Assembly: GCA_963575745.1 (NCBI GenBank)
Contig: CAUYUJ010001414.1
Span: 478,270 to 542,269 of the forward strand
Direction of reading: 5' to 3'
Source of the DNA: Prorocentrum cordatum
Taxonomy: Eukaryota > Sar > Dinophyceae > Prorocentrales > Prorocentraceae
DNA: 64,000 bases
This document shows positions 21,416 to 30,401 of the stretch, one piece after another. Made by a program: the position numbers and the translations under genes. Position 1 is the stretch's first letter, and the number at the start of each line of letters is the position of its first letter. A model generated the notes under the pieces. The model ran no database searches. It was not told the origin of the DNA and saw only the letters and a program-made list of their open reading frames with translations.

Positions 21416-21655
21416 GGGAAGGGGTCGAGATCTCTGGGGGCTGACGTGATGAAGATGTCATGACGTCGGGGGTCTGGGCATTGGTTCCGACCAGCAGGGA
21501 GGGTGGCGAGGTTGGAGTTCCTGGATCCCTCGCGGGGTCATCGCCGCCCTTGCTGTCCTGGGCCCGAGATGCGGTCCGCGCAAGGTCGGCCTCCGGGTCG
21601 GAGCCGGCTGGGGGTATCTCAAGCAGTGGCGAAGCGACCTGGCTTGGGAAGCATG
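21416..21655. other. Family G right end and unassigned sequence
   Basis: 21416-21480 is the right end of the family G element described above. 21481-21655 has no recognised feature. Confidence 0.5.
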
Positions 21656-21930
21656 TTCTTATTCATTGTTTGCCGATCGGCGCGGGCCCTCGCACCCCCT
21701 CCGTCCCCCTTGAATTAGATCTTGGCTGTTTTCGGCGCGCGTCGAGCAGGTAGAGTTTCCCTCATATGACGCACTGTTGCAGACAGTCGCACTAAGCAAA
21801 GGTCTGGAGCCAGACTCCCTTTTCCCCCCCCTTCGCCCAATTTCGAAACGCCGAATAAGAAGACAATCACTTCCCTATCTGCTCACCGAAGACTTGTCTG
21901 AGAGTCTCTGTGCCTGTAGACCCACTATAT
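21656..21930 (+). repeat. Dispersed repeat shared with 41725-42010
   Basis: GCCGATCGGCGCGGGCCCTC, TAGATCTTGGCTGTTTT, GGAGCCAGAC, CGAAACGCC and GCTCACC blocks occur in the same order at 41735-41970. The two copies are diverged by substitutions and small indels. Confidence 0.75.
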
Positions 21931-22317
21931 GATATCGGGGTATGGGGAGCGGCCTAGAGGGACGCGATGGCAAGGGGGTGTGCAGCCGTATGGGGGTATG
22001 AGGTGGCCTAGCTCTGGGTCTGGCCAGCAGGCTGGGCGGGCAGGTTCAAGGGTCTGGGTTCGGGAGGGTTTGCTGCCTGGTTCGGTCTGTGAAAACTGGA
22101 TCTGGGGTGAACATCTGCACTAGATGGACCCTAGGGGTCCAGGGAACGATTTTGAGCGGATTGGGCTTCATACCCCCTCCTGGCCAATCCTCGGGGGCCC
22201 CAACCAGTTCAGACCCCCAGGCCGCCTCCGAGTCCAAACCTGGCCTCCAGGCATCCTTTGGCCTCCTGGTACCTCTCGGCGAGTGGGCCGTGTACGTACT
22301 GTTTTTCACGCTCAACG
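21931..22317 (+). repeat. Unassigned sequence with a block shared with 40455-40600
   Basis: 22150-22250 contains GAGCGGATTGGGCTTCATAC, CCAACCAGTTCAGACCCCCA and GGCCGCCTCCGAGTCCA, which align with GAGCGGATTTCGGCCCCGTC, CCAGCCAGTTCTGCCCCCC and GGCCGTCTCCCGTCGTCCA near 40500-40580. Nothing else is recognised. Confidence 0.55.
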
Positions 22318-22585
<268 letters not shown>

Positions 22586-23120
22586 ATGTTTCCAGGTTTG
22601 GCCTGTCTTATAACTCGCTGCGTCGGATCAGCAGGCCGGGCAGCAAAACGTGTACAGTCGGGGCCCTGAAGAAGGAACCTTTTTCGTTGAGGAGGGGCTC
22701 CGTGTTCCTTGATTGTTCTGCAGTGCTCCTTGGGTTTTCCTGAGGTTTTCCATGGGAACTCGAAGTTCAATTTATGGTTGAAAGGGGCCCCGTTCCTTAT
22801 TTAGGGTTCCTTAGGTCAACGCCCCGCCTGTATGGTTGTTCGGGTGCGGCTTGGAAGGTGCACCCCTGCCTGGTTTCCATCGACTGTTGGCGCACTGCTG
22901 CGGAGGAGGAAGGGCCGGGGTTGCTGAAGGTGCCCCTGGCCCAAGATGCCCCCAGCTTGTCGCTCCATTTTGGAGGCCCTGGGGCCCTCCTGGCCGCGTG
23001 AGGGGTGCTCTGGAGGCCGCGAGGGCCGCCTCGGAAATCCTGGGGCCCCTTTTGCCAGGGACACTTCTAGCAAACCCCGAGGAGCAGTGTCGCACGGCGC
23101 CTTCGTCGGTGTCAGCTTCC
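22586..23120. other. Unassigned intron sequence
   Basis: 22717-22772 (CTTGGGTTTTCCTGAGGTTT, CCATGGGAACTCGAAG) resembles 24477-24533. 22950-23060 is GGCCCTCC-rich. No protein is recognised. Confidence 0.45.
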
Positions 23121-23271
23121 GTCGGGCATGTTCCTCTACAGGAGGAATATCCCAGAACAGTATACCACAGTATGGGTTCGATGATTCTTGCTCGTTGGAT
23201 TGTTGCTTCGTTTTATGTTGACGATGTTGTATCTTGCTTCCGACGTTCGCCTGAAGGAGAACATGCCCGAC
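23121..23271. mobile_element. MITE-like element, family B, diverged
   Basis: GTCGGGCATGTTCCTCTACA on the left is mirrored by GAAGGAGAACATGCCCGAC on the right; 151 bases in all. Confidence 0.75.
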
Positions 23272-23474
23272 CTAAGTGCAGGCTCGTCGGATGAGGCTGG
23301 CCGATGGCAGACCCCGTAGCACCCTTTACTGCGCCGGGTAACGCGGGCTACCCCACGACGCTAGCAGATTTGCATCGTGTGCCGTCTTGTGCGATCCTGG
23401 CTGGTTTGGGGCAGCCCCTGTGGCCTCGTTGCCAGATCGAGCAATCCTGCCTGCGGGTTCCTCTCTGGGCGAAG
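23272..23474. other. Unassigned end of CSE1 intron 3
   Basis: No repeat relation recognised between the family B element and exon 4. Confidence 0.4.
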
Positions 23475-23535
23475 GCACTACGACGCGAAGGTGTGCGAAC
23501 TCATCGTGGCATACGTGTCGCGCCTCTTGGAGCAG
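23475..23535 (+). CDS. CSE1: CSE1 exon 4
   Basis: One base completes the Arg codon of exon 3; the exon then reads HYDAKVCELIVAYVSRLLEQ. The family has FFEGPVTGIFSGYVNSMLQE at this place, with the same length and the conserved Tyr-Val pair and Leu spacing of a HEAT-type helix. The acceptor is CGAAG|GCACTA. The donor is placed at GCAG|GCCCTG (GC), so that exon 5 follows in phase 0. The GAG microsatellite starts about ten bases after the exon, so the intron's 5' end is repeat almost at once. Confidence 0.82.
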
Positions 23536-23542
23536 GCCCTGA

Positions 23543-23544
<2 letters not shown>

Positions 23545-23573
<29 letters not shown>

Positions 23574-23790
23574 GAGGAGGAGGAGGAGGAGGAGGAGGAG
23601 GAGGAGGAGGAGGAGGAGAGGAAGAGAGAAAAGAGAGAGAGAGAGAGAGACAGAGCGACAGGCGCAGGAAGAGAGGGAAAGAGAGAGAGAGAGAGACAAT
23701 GAAAGAGGGGCAGAGAGGGAGGGCGAGAGAGGAGGGAGGAACCAGCGAGAGAGAAAGAGAGAGAGAGAGAGAGAAAGACACAGCAGCGAG
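23545..23790. repeat. GAG and GA microsatellites
   Basis: (GAG)n to about 23620, then (GA)n with GAAA, GACA and GCGA interruptions to about 23785. The poly-Glu/Arg and Ser/Leu frames are shadows. Confidence 0.97.
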
Positions 23791-23978
23791 GCGAGGTGCA
23801 CCGCGCGCTCGGAGCGTGCCCTGCGGGAGCTCTGCGCACGGCACCGCCGGAGCCGACGGCGGCCCGCCGCACGGCAGCGGGAGGGGGCGCCCCGCGGGCC
23901 TCCGGCGGCGGAGCGCCGAGGCGGTCGCCCCGGCGCGCGCGCTCGCGGGGCGGCGCGGCCCCCGACGCCTTGGGTGAA
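23791..23978. other. GC-rich intron sequence
   Basis: High-GC sequence, with no recognised protein in any frame. Confidence 0.4.
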
Positions 23979-24147
23979 GTTGGGCCTGTCCCCCTACAGG
24001 GGGATTTTCGAGGAAAAATAAACAGACATACCCCAAACATAGTCAGAACATGCTCCAAGCATAGTCTGGGGACTACCTTTTGAGTACTTTTTTTCTACCT
24101 TTTTGGTGCATTTTTGTTTTTTTTGTTTTTCGTCGGAGGTCCTTAGT
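23979..24147 (+). mobile_element. MITE-like element, family B, right end eroded
   Basis: GTTGGGCCTGTCCCCCTACA then GGGGGATTTTCGAGGAAAAA is the family left end, and the interior has AGTCTGGGGACTACCTTTTG. The right end stops at about CGTCGGAGGTCC without the final GGGGGACACGCCCGAC. Confidence 0.8.
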
Positions 24148-24420
24148 GGGCCCTGGAAACGACAGGGCCGTTTTTTTACCGGTTCCGTTCTGCCGTTTTT
24201 GTTTGCCGGTTCCGACGCCGTTTTTTTACCGGTTCCGTCTCGCCGTTTTTGGACCGGTTCCGGCTCTGGTTCCAATCCTGGAGCCGGTTGTTTGCCGTTT
24301 CCGGTCGCCGCTTCAGTAAGTGAGGCGTTCAGTGCTCCGCTCCAAGCGCACAAGCGCTCAAGAGTGAAGCAGCAATCGTCTCGACAGGAGCCGGCCTTCG
24401 TGGCTGGACGTGACATGAGC
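24148..24420 (+). repeat. CCGGTTCCG-type short tandem repeat and unassigned DNA
   Basis: Units of about 30-40 bases with TTTTTTACCGGTTCCG and GCCGTTTTTG repeat four times between 24165 and 24310. The rest is unassigned. Confidence 0.7.
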
Positions 24421-24534
24421 ATGGTGTGGTGACGTTGACCAGGTCGGCCACCCGTGGAATCAACAGGTTATCTCTTCAGTTTGTCTTGGGTTTCCCTTGG
24501 GCTTCCCATGGGAAGTCGAAGTGCAGAGTGTGGA

Positions 24535-24706
24535 ACGGATCAGGAGGGGACAAAACACACAGACACAATGAATCGCCGATCCCCCAGAAAATATGGGAAG
24601 ATATGGGAAGTGGGGGGGGAGACAGAAACCCAGAAAAATGATGGGAAAGTATGGGGAATCTTTTTATTTGTGTGTATTTATTTGTGTGTCCCAGGGCCCC
24701 TTCAGT
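24535..24706 (+). mobile_element. MITE-like element, family C
   Basis: GGACAAAACACACAGACACA, GATCCCCCAGAAAATATGGG, GGGGGGGGAGACAGAAACCC, TTATTTGTGTGTCCCAGGGC. Its right end touches the next element. Confidence 0.85.
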
Positions 24707-24709
24707 GAA

Positions 24710-24881
24710 GTCGGGCCTGTCCCCCTACAGGGGGGATTTTCAGCGAAAAAAAGAAAATACTCCAAAATAGTCCAACAATACTCCAAAAATAATCTGGGGA
24801 CTATCTTTTGATATTTTTTTGACCTTTTGGGGGCATTTTTTTTTTTCGTCGAAGGTCCCCCTGTAGGGGGACACGCCCGAC
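24710..24881. mobile_element. MITE-like element, family B, complete
   Basis: The inverted ends are about 40 bases: GTCGGGCCTGTCCCCCTACA with GGGGGGATTTTC against CGTCGAAGGTCCCCCTGTAG with GGGGGACACGCCCGAC. This is the best-preserved copy of seven. Confidence 0.9.
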
Positions 24882-24920
24882 ATAAGCCTTGGGCAGCAAA
24901 TCGAAGAAGAGAAAGCCACG

Positions 24921-25070
24921 TAAACATAAACTTTGGGCGCTCCGCGCGGCTTCCTCGGATCCGCGCCGGGGCCCCCCGGCGGCGCCTCCGGCGCCGCCCC
25001 TGGCGCGCTCCGCGATCCAGCGCGGATCCGAGAAATCCGCGCGGAGCGCCAAAAGTGTATGTTTATGTTT
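24921..25070. mobile_element. MITE-like hairpin, family D
   Basis: The long inverted arms run CATAAACTTTGGGCGCTCCG then CGCGG on the left against CCGCGCGGAGCGCCAAAAGT on the right. The loop GGGGCCCCCCGGCGGCGCCT CCGGCGCC is shared in spirit with 27429, 42550 and 62702. Confidence 0.85.
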
Positions 25071-25118
25071 TTTTGTTTCTTCTTCTTCTACCTTGGGCAT
25101 CAAAGCACGGGAGCATTT

Positions 25119-25279
25119 TACAGTCGAGGCTGATTGGTGGGTCGGCCCTGCCAAATCCAGGGTATCCTTGTGTCCTATGTTTTGCGACCCGTGCCTTCTG
25201 CGTTCCTAATTATGGCAGTGTGGCCGTCGGAGGGGTCTTGTGTCCTCTCGCGTGTCCTCTCCAATCAACCCCGACTGTA
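25119..25279. mobile_element. MITE-like element, family E
   Basis: TACAGTCGAGGCTGATTGG on the left is mirrored by CCAATCAACCCCGACTGTA on the right. The interior holds GCCAAATCCAGGGTATCCTT and GTCTTGTGTCCTCTCGCGTG. A second copy lies at 49280-49448. Confidence 0.85.
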
Positions 25280-25357
25280 TGTCCTCGTAACTGCGTCTCT
25301 GGGGTGCAATCGCGTTCGCTAGAGTCTGGTAGTCGATGAGAGAGCCCGCGGGAGCGC

Positions 25358-25360
<3 letters not shown>

Positions 25361-25456
<96 letters not shown>

Positions 25457-25478
25457 GCGACGACGACGACCACGACGA
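25361..25478. repeat. CGA trinucleotide tract
   Basis: CGA then alternating CGACGG triplets. Confidence 0.96.
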
Positions 25479-25534
25479 CGAGTTCTGAGACTATGAATTT
25501 CTTAACCCATGATTTCTTAAGCATTTCGCAGGGT

Positions 25535-26000
25535 GCACAGGCACAGTCGCAGAGATCCAGCGCATTGAAAAAGTCAAAGCGGAGGTTTTTCGCCGTTTGA
25601 GCTTGTTTTTTTGTTGGATTCAGGCAAGTTTACTTGCATGGCGTTCGCCCCCCCCCCCCCCCCCCTCTCTCGCCCCTCTTCAAGCGAACCAGCGTGCAAG
25701 TGCCTTTCGACTTGCGTGATTTCCGCGCCCCCCCCCCCCCGGGCTTGCTTCAGGCTCAGCCCCCCCACCCCCCCGTCCATGCAAGTAAACTTGCCAGAGT
25801 CTAAAAAAAACAGGCTCCAGGCACAGTCCCAGAGACCCAGCGCATTGAGAAAGTCAGAGCAGAGGTTTTTCGCCGTTTTCGGCCTCCAGAGGCGCTCGCC
25901 GGGCCTCGGGGCCGTCAAAAGACGGCCCGGGACGAAAACCTGGCCTTGGGGAGTGTGTCGAGACTTCCAGGGACCCCGAGTGAAGAACTCACGACATCGG
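25535..26000 (+). repeat. Partial family G copies flanking a 19-bp inverted-repeat insert
   Basis: The block GGCACAGTCGCAGAGATCCA...GGAGGTTTTTCGCCGTTTT (25545-25605) recurs at 25815-25880. Between them, GGCAAGTTTACTTGCATGG (25623) is perfectly mirrored by CCATGCAAGTAAACTTGCC (25778). This encloses two poly-C runs. After the second block the family G sequence continues (CCTCGGGGCCGTCAAAAGAC) to about 26000. Confidence 0.75.
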
Positions 26001-26001
26001 A

Positions 26002-26150
26002 TCTCTGGAATCAATCGTCGATTCCCCGGAAAATAGGAGAGAATATGGGAAGCGTTGGGGAAGGTGAAGCTCCAGAACATGTGGCAAAATGATGGGAGTC
26101 CTGGGATTTGTGCGTGTTTATTTGTGTGTCCCTGGGTTCCTTACTTTCTG
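26002..26150 (+). mobile_element. MITE-like element, family C
   Basis: AATCAATCGTCGATTCCCCG, GAAAATAGGAGAGAATATGG and GTGTTTATTTGTGTGTCCCT mark this copy. It follows directly on the family G fragment. Confidence 0.75.
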
Positions 26151-26355
26151 CGCGGCAGCACGAACAAAAAGCGCCCCGGGCCCCAGGCTCGGATCGTGAG
26201 GATGTGCGGTCGAAGGGCAAGGAGCGGCATGAGCATAAATTGTTGGCGGACCGTCGAACGTTTTAAGGTTATGCTGTCTTCTGTCCCTCCATGCGAGGAC
26301 TCGTTGGCAATGCTCGAAGAAAAGGAAGAATAATAATCATAACAGGAGCTGACAT
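26151..26355. other. Unassigned sequence
   Basis: No repeat relation or protein recognised. Confidence 0.4.
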
Positions 26356-26462
26356 ACATATAAATGTTGGCATGTCCGCGCGGAGTGCTTGGATCGGCGT
26401 TGGGTCTCCCCTCCCCAGCGAAGGAGTCCGCGTTGACCTCCGAAACTTTCTGTATATGCAGT
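26356..26462. mobile_element. MITE-like hairpin, family D, short copy
   Basis: The arms are degenerate: TGTCCGCGCGGAGTGCTTGG at 26381 and CGTTGACCTCCGAAACTTTC at 26432. The GC-rich loop is shortened compared with other copies. Confidence 0.6.
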
Positions 26463-26630
26463 TGTTTTTTCTTTCTGATGCGTAGCATCGGCTCCTGTCG
26501 CTGGACCCCACCTTTCTGCATTTTTCGAGCCTGATCGATCTGTGATGGTTCCAGGGCTCGAAGCCAGGCGACCACGACCAGTGCGATAAAAAATGCGACG
26601 CTGGGCCGATCGCAGCACCCCCTCGGGCAG

Positions 26631-26722
26631 GCGAAGGTGGCGGCCCTGGACCAGGAGGTACTGTGCAAGGACGCGTGCGCCAACCTCGTCATGTCCCTGG
26701 CAGGCCCCGCAGGTAGGGGGAG
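26631..26722 (+). CDS. CSE1: CSE1 exon 5
   Basis: Reads AKVAALDQEVLCKDACANLV then MSLAGPAGRG. The family has NPSVNWKHKDAAIYLVTSLAS at this place; the KDA...LV.SLA core is exact. The acceptor is GGCAG|GCGAAG. Two donors compete: AG|GTAGGG at 26713 (canonical GT, but out of phase with exon 6) and GGAG|GACGGG at 26723 (GA, in phase). The second is preferred because exon 6 then continues the frame with 15 linker residues against 17 in the animal protein. An unlocated micro-exon would be the alternative. Confidence 0.85.
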
Positions 26723-26764
26723 GACGGGCGGAAAGAGGGCGTAGGATCCAGACTCTGTCGCGTC

Positions 26765-26870
26765 AAGAGCAGAAAACACGACTAGAGGTTTTTGGCGTGT
26801 TTCGGGCTCTGGGGGCCCGTCAAGCAGCAACTCGGGATGAGAAGCCGGTCCCAGGGAACGCGCCCAGACT
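26765..26870 (+). mobile_element. Family G fragment
   Basis: ACGACTAGAGGTTTTTGGCG, TCTGGGGGCCCGTCAAGCAG and AACTCGGGATGAGAAGCCGG follow family G order; the right end is not complete. Confidence 0.7.
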
Positions 26871-26934
26871 TTTGCGGGTCCACATTGCGAAGGAAACGTG
26901 GCGTCGATGGTCTGGGGATCGGACGGGGCTAGGG

Positions 26935-27065
26935 CGAGGATGGATGAATCCGTTCCAGAGCCTTCCGGAACGTTCCCAGGAAGTTCTGGAACGTTCTTAG
27001 GAGGCGTGGCGCCCGAGACATCCGCCGCAGTTGCCAGATCTCAGAGATTCTCGATGTAGCCTAAC
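26935..27065 (+). repeat. GAACGTTCC/GAGACATCC dispersed repeat
   Basis: CGTTCCAGAGCCTTCCGGAA then GGCGCCCGAGACATCCGCCG and ATCTCAGAGATTCTCGAT. Relatives with the same order lie at 29240-29345, 40075-40195 and 47930-48035. Confidence 0.75.
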
Positions 27066-27102
27066 CCGATTGATCTTCGTCCTGGCTTCATCTCAGAGGA
27101 GG

Positions 27103-27133
<31 letters not shown>

Positions 27134-27428
27134 CGGGGCGGAGAGAGGGGAGGGACGAAGAGGGCGGGAGGGGGAGAGGCAGGGAGGGGGGAGACGGGAG
27201 AAGGGATTCCCGACGAAGACCAGGCGATCGCAAACATGGATCCATGGGGAGTGGATTAGCGACGGGTCCCGCTTCCACGGGAAATCGCGGATTTCCGCCG
27301 CCGAGCGAGGCGGCACCAGCCGCATTTTGGGGAGGGCACCTCCCCCGATCCATGGATTTGGCGACCGCGTTCCAAATCCATGGATCTCTTATCGATGTCT
27401 GCGCACCCCCGAGAAGAACAATCGCCAC
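27066..27428. other. GA-rich and unassigned sequence
   Basis: (GA)n at 27100-27135 and G/A-rich sequence to about 27200. Beyond that there is unassigned sequence with ATCCATGG repeated three times (27240, 27350, 27380). Confidence 0.5.
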
Positions 27429-27573
27429 AAACATGAACTTTCGGAGGTCAGCGCGGACTGATCGGGTCGGCGCTGAATCCCCCTAGGCGCCTCCAGCGCC
27501 GGCCCTGGCGCGCTTCGGGGGGTCCCGCGCCGACCAAAGAAGTCCACGCGGACCTCCGAAAGTTGATGTTGAT
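27429..27573. mobile_element. MITE-like hairpin, family D
   Basis: ACATGAACTTTCGGAGGTCA then GCGCGGACT is mirrored by AGTCCACGCGGACCTCCGAA then AGTTGATGT. The loop is GC-rich. Confidence 0.85.
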
Positions 27574-27659
27574 ACCGATGTGTCTTCCTCCTCCCTCCAT
27601 CCATCCTTCTCCCCCTCCTCACTGACCATCCCTTTGCCCAGGCCTCCCAAAAGCGGCCG

Positions 27660-27895
27660 GAGCAGATGAGATCGGCGGATCACGCCGCATCGCTGATGCA
27701 TCGGCGATGCGGCACAATCCCGAGTCGAACTTGCTCTGCCCTGTCGTGGCCAGTGCATCGGCGATACATCAGGGATGCGGCTCGATCCTCCGAACCCATT
27801 GAACCCTCCTCCTCCTCCTCCTCCTCCTCCTCCTCCTCCTCCTCCTCCTCCTCCTCCTCCTCCTCCTCCTCCTCCCCCTCCCCCTCCCATTTGAG
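27660..27895. repeat. GATGCATCGGCGATGCGGC motifs and CTC tract
   Basis: Short 12-base GATGCATCGGCG-type units at 27670-27785 relate to 63440-63660. They are followed by (CTC)n at 27808-27885. Confidence 0.85.
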
Positions 27896-28851
27896 AGTCC
27901 TCTACTTCGTCCCTCCCTCATCTTACCCCTTCTCCTCCCTTCTCTGCCCCCTCCCCCCTCCCGATTCCGCCTTCGTCGGACCGGCACTGTACGCCAGAGT
28001 TCCTCTGAAGTACCTGAAACCCCTCCACGTGGGCGAAGGATGTCGGCCCGAGCCAAGTGGGCAGCCTCCTGAGCTTGTGTGCTGCTGTTGTGTTGATGTC
28101 ACCTGTCGTCCTGTATGGCGTCCTATATCTTAGGTGTACACAATCTTGTGTCCTCATCTCCCCCTCCTTCCACCTCTTTCCTTCTCCCACCCCTCACCGT
28201 CACCAAGATGTGGCTGTCAGGAATCAATATCCCAGAAGCCTCCCTCCCCCCTCCCCCCGCTCCTCCTCATCGCCCTCCCCTCCGCCTCGCCCACTCTCTT
28301 CTCGTTCTCCTTCTTCTCCTCGCGCGCGGGAAGAGGAGATGGAAGTGGGGCCATGGTTCTCGCAGCTGTGCTGCCGCCGTGACAGGCCTGATGTCGTCCA
28401 AGTGCACTCCGCATGCGGTCATCCATTCGGCTTGTGCCGCCCTGCCGCCTTCGGGTTATAGCAGTCGCTGTGGGCACCGTCGTCCCTGTCAGACTGGTTG
28501 CTTTCGCTTTCTCCCTCCCTCCCCTCCACCCAAGACGCTGAAGTGAGGACCTCTTTGGGCCGTTCCTTAGGGCCAGGTCGGGGACCGTAGTCGTGGCCGA
28601 GGCTCGCCGCGACCAGAACAAAACGTTAGTTTTTTGTCAGCAGTCCTCATGCTAGCACGATGGCTGGACCCTCCTTCGCACTCAGTCGGCATGTGACTTG
28701 GAGTTTGTTTTGATCCAGCCTGAACTGCTGACACGGGGTGTCTTCCGAGCCTGTAATTGCCAGATTACCCCATCACGCCATCTCGAGTTGCACGCATGCA
28801 GCATCGTATGATAGGCCTGCAATCGTTCGTGCCCACCGGACTCTAGTCGGA
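27896..28851. other. Pyrimidine-rich then unassigned sequence
   Basis: C/T-rich to about 28330, then mixed. Frames on both strands are Pro/Ser/Leu-rich or short. Nothing is recognised. Confidence 0.45.
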
Positions 28852-29169
28852 TTACACGCTGTTTTTGCGTTTGGGCATTGACAGCACGGTAGTGTGTCCA
28901 GTGCGTTCGATGTGTAGCGTCTCCAGTCTTGTTAGATTCCAGATTGTTGCCCGGAGCGCATCAATGTTCCTAAATGTTCCTAGAAGGTTTCGGGCAGGGC
29001 CAATCATGACATTCTGAGGTATCAGGCCAAGATTCAGCCCTTTTGAAAATGCACCTACGTTCTTCCTTTCTGTCACTTTGCCCACTCCTAGTCGCATTGC
29101 CTTCTTTTCACTGGGAACGAACAAAAGGAACCCGCTCCCTGGACCGCGCATTGGCGACAGCTTGAACAC
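28852..29169 (-). CDS. Hypothetical coding-like segment, 105 codons
   Basis: The minus-strand frame from ATG at 29169 to the stop at 28852 reads with balanced composition: SGFLLFVPSEKKAMRLGVGK, SKGLNLGLIPQNVMIGPARN and DALRATIWNLTRLETLHIER. The DNA is visibly lower in GC than its neighbours and carries no repeat relation. No family is recognised. It could be a short gene, an exon of a minus-strand gene, or a retroelement relic. The start is only the first ATG; no promoter or trans-splice acceptor could be verified. Confidence 0.35.
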   Translation of the reverse strand: MFKLSPMRGPGSGFLLFVPSEKKAMRLGVGKVTERKNVGAFSKGLNLGLIPQNVMIGPARNLLGTFRNIDALRATIWNLTRLETLHIERTGHTTVLSMPKRKNSV

Positions 29170-29239
29170 TCATCACATGCATGCGGGTATGCATGGAATC
29201 ACGGGGCTGCACAGTACCTTGCAAACCGTCGGGCGGAGC

Positions 29240-29345
29240 GAGGACCAGGAACGTTCTCTGGGAATCGCTCCCGAGAGTTCCGGTTCGAACGCTCTCGGAG
29301 CGCTCCGGAAGGCTCCAGAGGCTGCGGCGCCCAATGCATCCTCCC
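29240..29345 (+). repeat. GAACGTTC-type dispersed repeat
   Basis: AGGAACGTTCTCTGGGAATC and GAACGCTCTCGGAGCGCTCC then GGCTGCGGCGCCC. It belongs to the family at 26935, 40075 and 47930. Confidence 0.65.
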
Positions 29346-29525
29346 CAGACCCCCGACGTCATGAATTTTGGTCAGAGCGTCAACCTCTGGAGGTCTCGAC
29401 CCATTCCCTGGGACCTGTTTCTCATCCTGATTTGTTTTTTGCCGGTCTTGAAGCCTGGTGAGGGCCCCCAGACGCTGACAATGGCGAGAAACCCTCCGTC
29501 GTGATTTTTGTCATGACCCGAGGGG
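29346..29525 (-). mobile_element. MITE-like element, family G, inverted, nearly complete
   Basis: Begins CCCCAGACCCCCGACGTCAT and ends CGTCGTGATTTTTGTCATGA then CCCGAGGGGGTTGGG, giving inverted CCCAGACCCCC-type ends. The interior has GGAGGTCTCGACCCATTCCC. Confidence 0.8.
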
Positions 29526-29890
29526 GTTGGGCGGGCCCAGAACAGCCCAGAAGTCCCCGATTGATCCCAGTCCGATTCTGTAGCTGTTCTGGTTTCGTTT
29601 TGAACCCAACGGAAAAGGTAGTTCGGATGCGACTCCTGGGAGGTCAAATTCTGATTTTGCCCTGGTCCGAAGTCCGGCTTGATCTGGCTTAACCCAGCTT
29701 AATCCCGCTTAATCTGGCTTAATCCCGCTTAAATGCACCATCTCAGCAGTTCGCTGCCCCTTCCCCTGTCCCCTCGCCTGGGCCTGGCGCAGGGATGGCA
29801 GGGCGGTCCGAGCGTAACACTGCAGTCTAGATGGCTCCAAGATGGTTCCAGGTCCCCCAAAGTGGCTTCCAAGATGGTGCGGGATAGTGG
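29526..29890. other. Unassigned sequence with a CTTAATC mini-array
   Basis: 29685-29735 holds five CTTAAnCC(C/A)G-type units. The rest is unassigned, with some CCAAGATGG motifs at 29830-29880. Confidence 0.5.
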
Positions 29891-30067
29891 AGGATGACGA
29901 TTAATAAATGACCGGGGGTCGTGTTCACGCGGCGGCGCCCGGGATGACGATTAGAAAAAACCGGCCGCGGGCTGGAACAACTTTTTTTCATCGTTTTCCT
30001 CCAGTCAGAAAATAGCAGAAAACTATTTGTTTGATCGTTCTCTCCCATGTTTTATTAATCGTCATCC
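29891..30067. mobile_element. MITE-like element with GGATGACGATTAATAAA ends
   Basis: GGATGACGATTAATAAATGA at 29891 is mirrored by GTTTTATTAATCGTCATCCC at 30048. A third GGGATGACGATTAGAAAA stands inside at about 29940. Confidence 0.75.
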
Positions 30068-30079
30068 CGCATTAGCCCA

Positions 30080-30229
30080 AGCTCGATCCACATGGGCGTC
30101 AAACATGCCTCACCGAGGCCATAACGTGCCTCCAAGACGGCCCCAATGGGCCACGAAGTCTCCCAAGCATCCCCCCTGCGGTTTTGATCAATCATTTTGG
30201 GCATCATCGCCTTTCCGCTTCCGATGGCC
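30080..30229. repeat. GGCC/CCAAGACGG array fragment
   Basis: CGTGCCTCCAAGACGGCCCC with the family's central block CGCCTTTCCGCTTCCGATGG at 30208; compare 2160-2205. Confidence 0.65.
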
Positions 30230-30397
30230 TTCTGTTACCAGCCTCGAACGTATCCCTATCCCTAATATTGACACGCCAAAAGGCGATGACAATCTTAGGG
30301 ATTCGCCCTCAAAAAATAAGGGAATCCCTAAGAATGGCATCGTGATGAGGCGATGCCGAACATAGGGATAGGGGTATGTTCCAGGCTGGTAATTCTG
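30230..30397. mobile_element. MITE with 5-bp target duplication TTCTG
   Basis: The element 30235-30392 is bounded by TTCTG on both sides (30230-30234 and 30393-30397). The ends are about 35-base inverted repeats: TTACCAGCCTCGAACGTATC then CCTATCCC against GGGATAGGGGTATGTTCCAG then GCTGGTAA. A second internal inverted pair (CTTAGGGATTCGCCC / GGGAATCCCTAAG) makes it a compact double hairpin. Confidence 0.88.
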
Positions 30398-30401
30398 GAG
30401 C

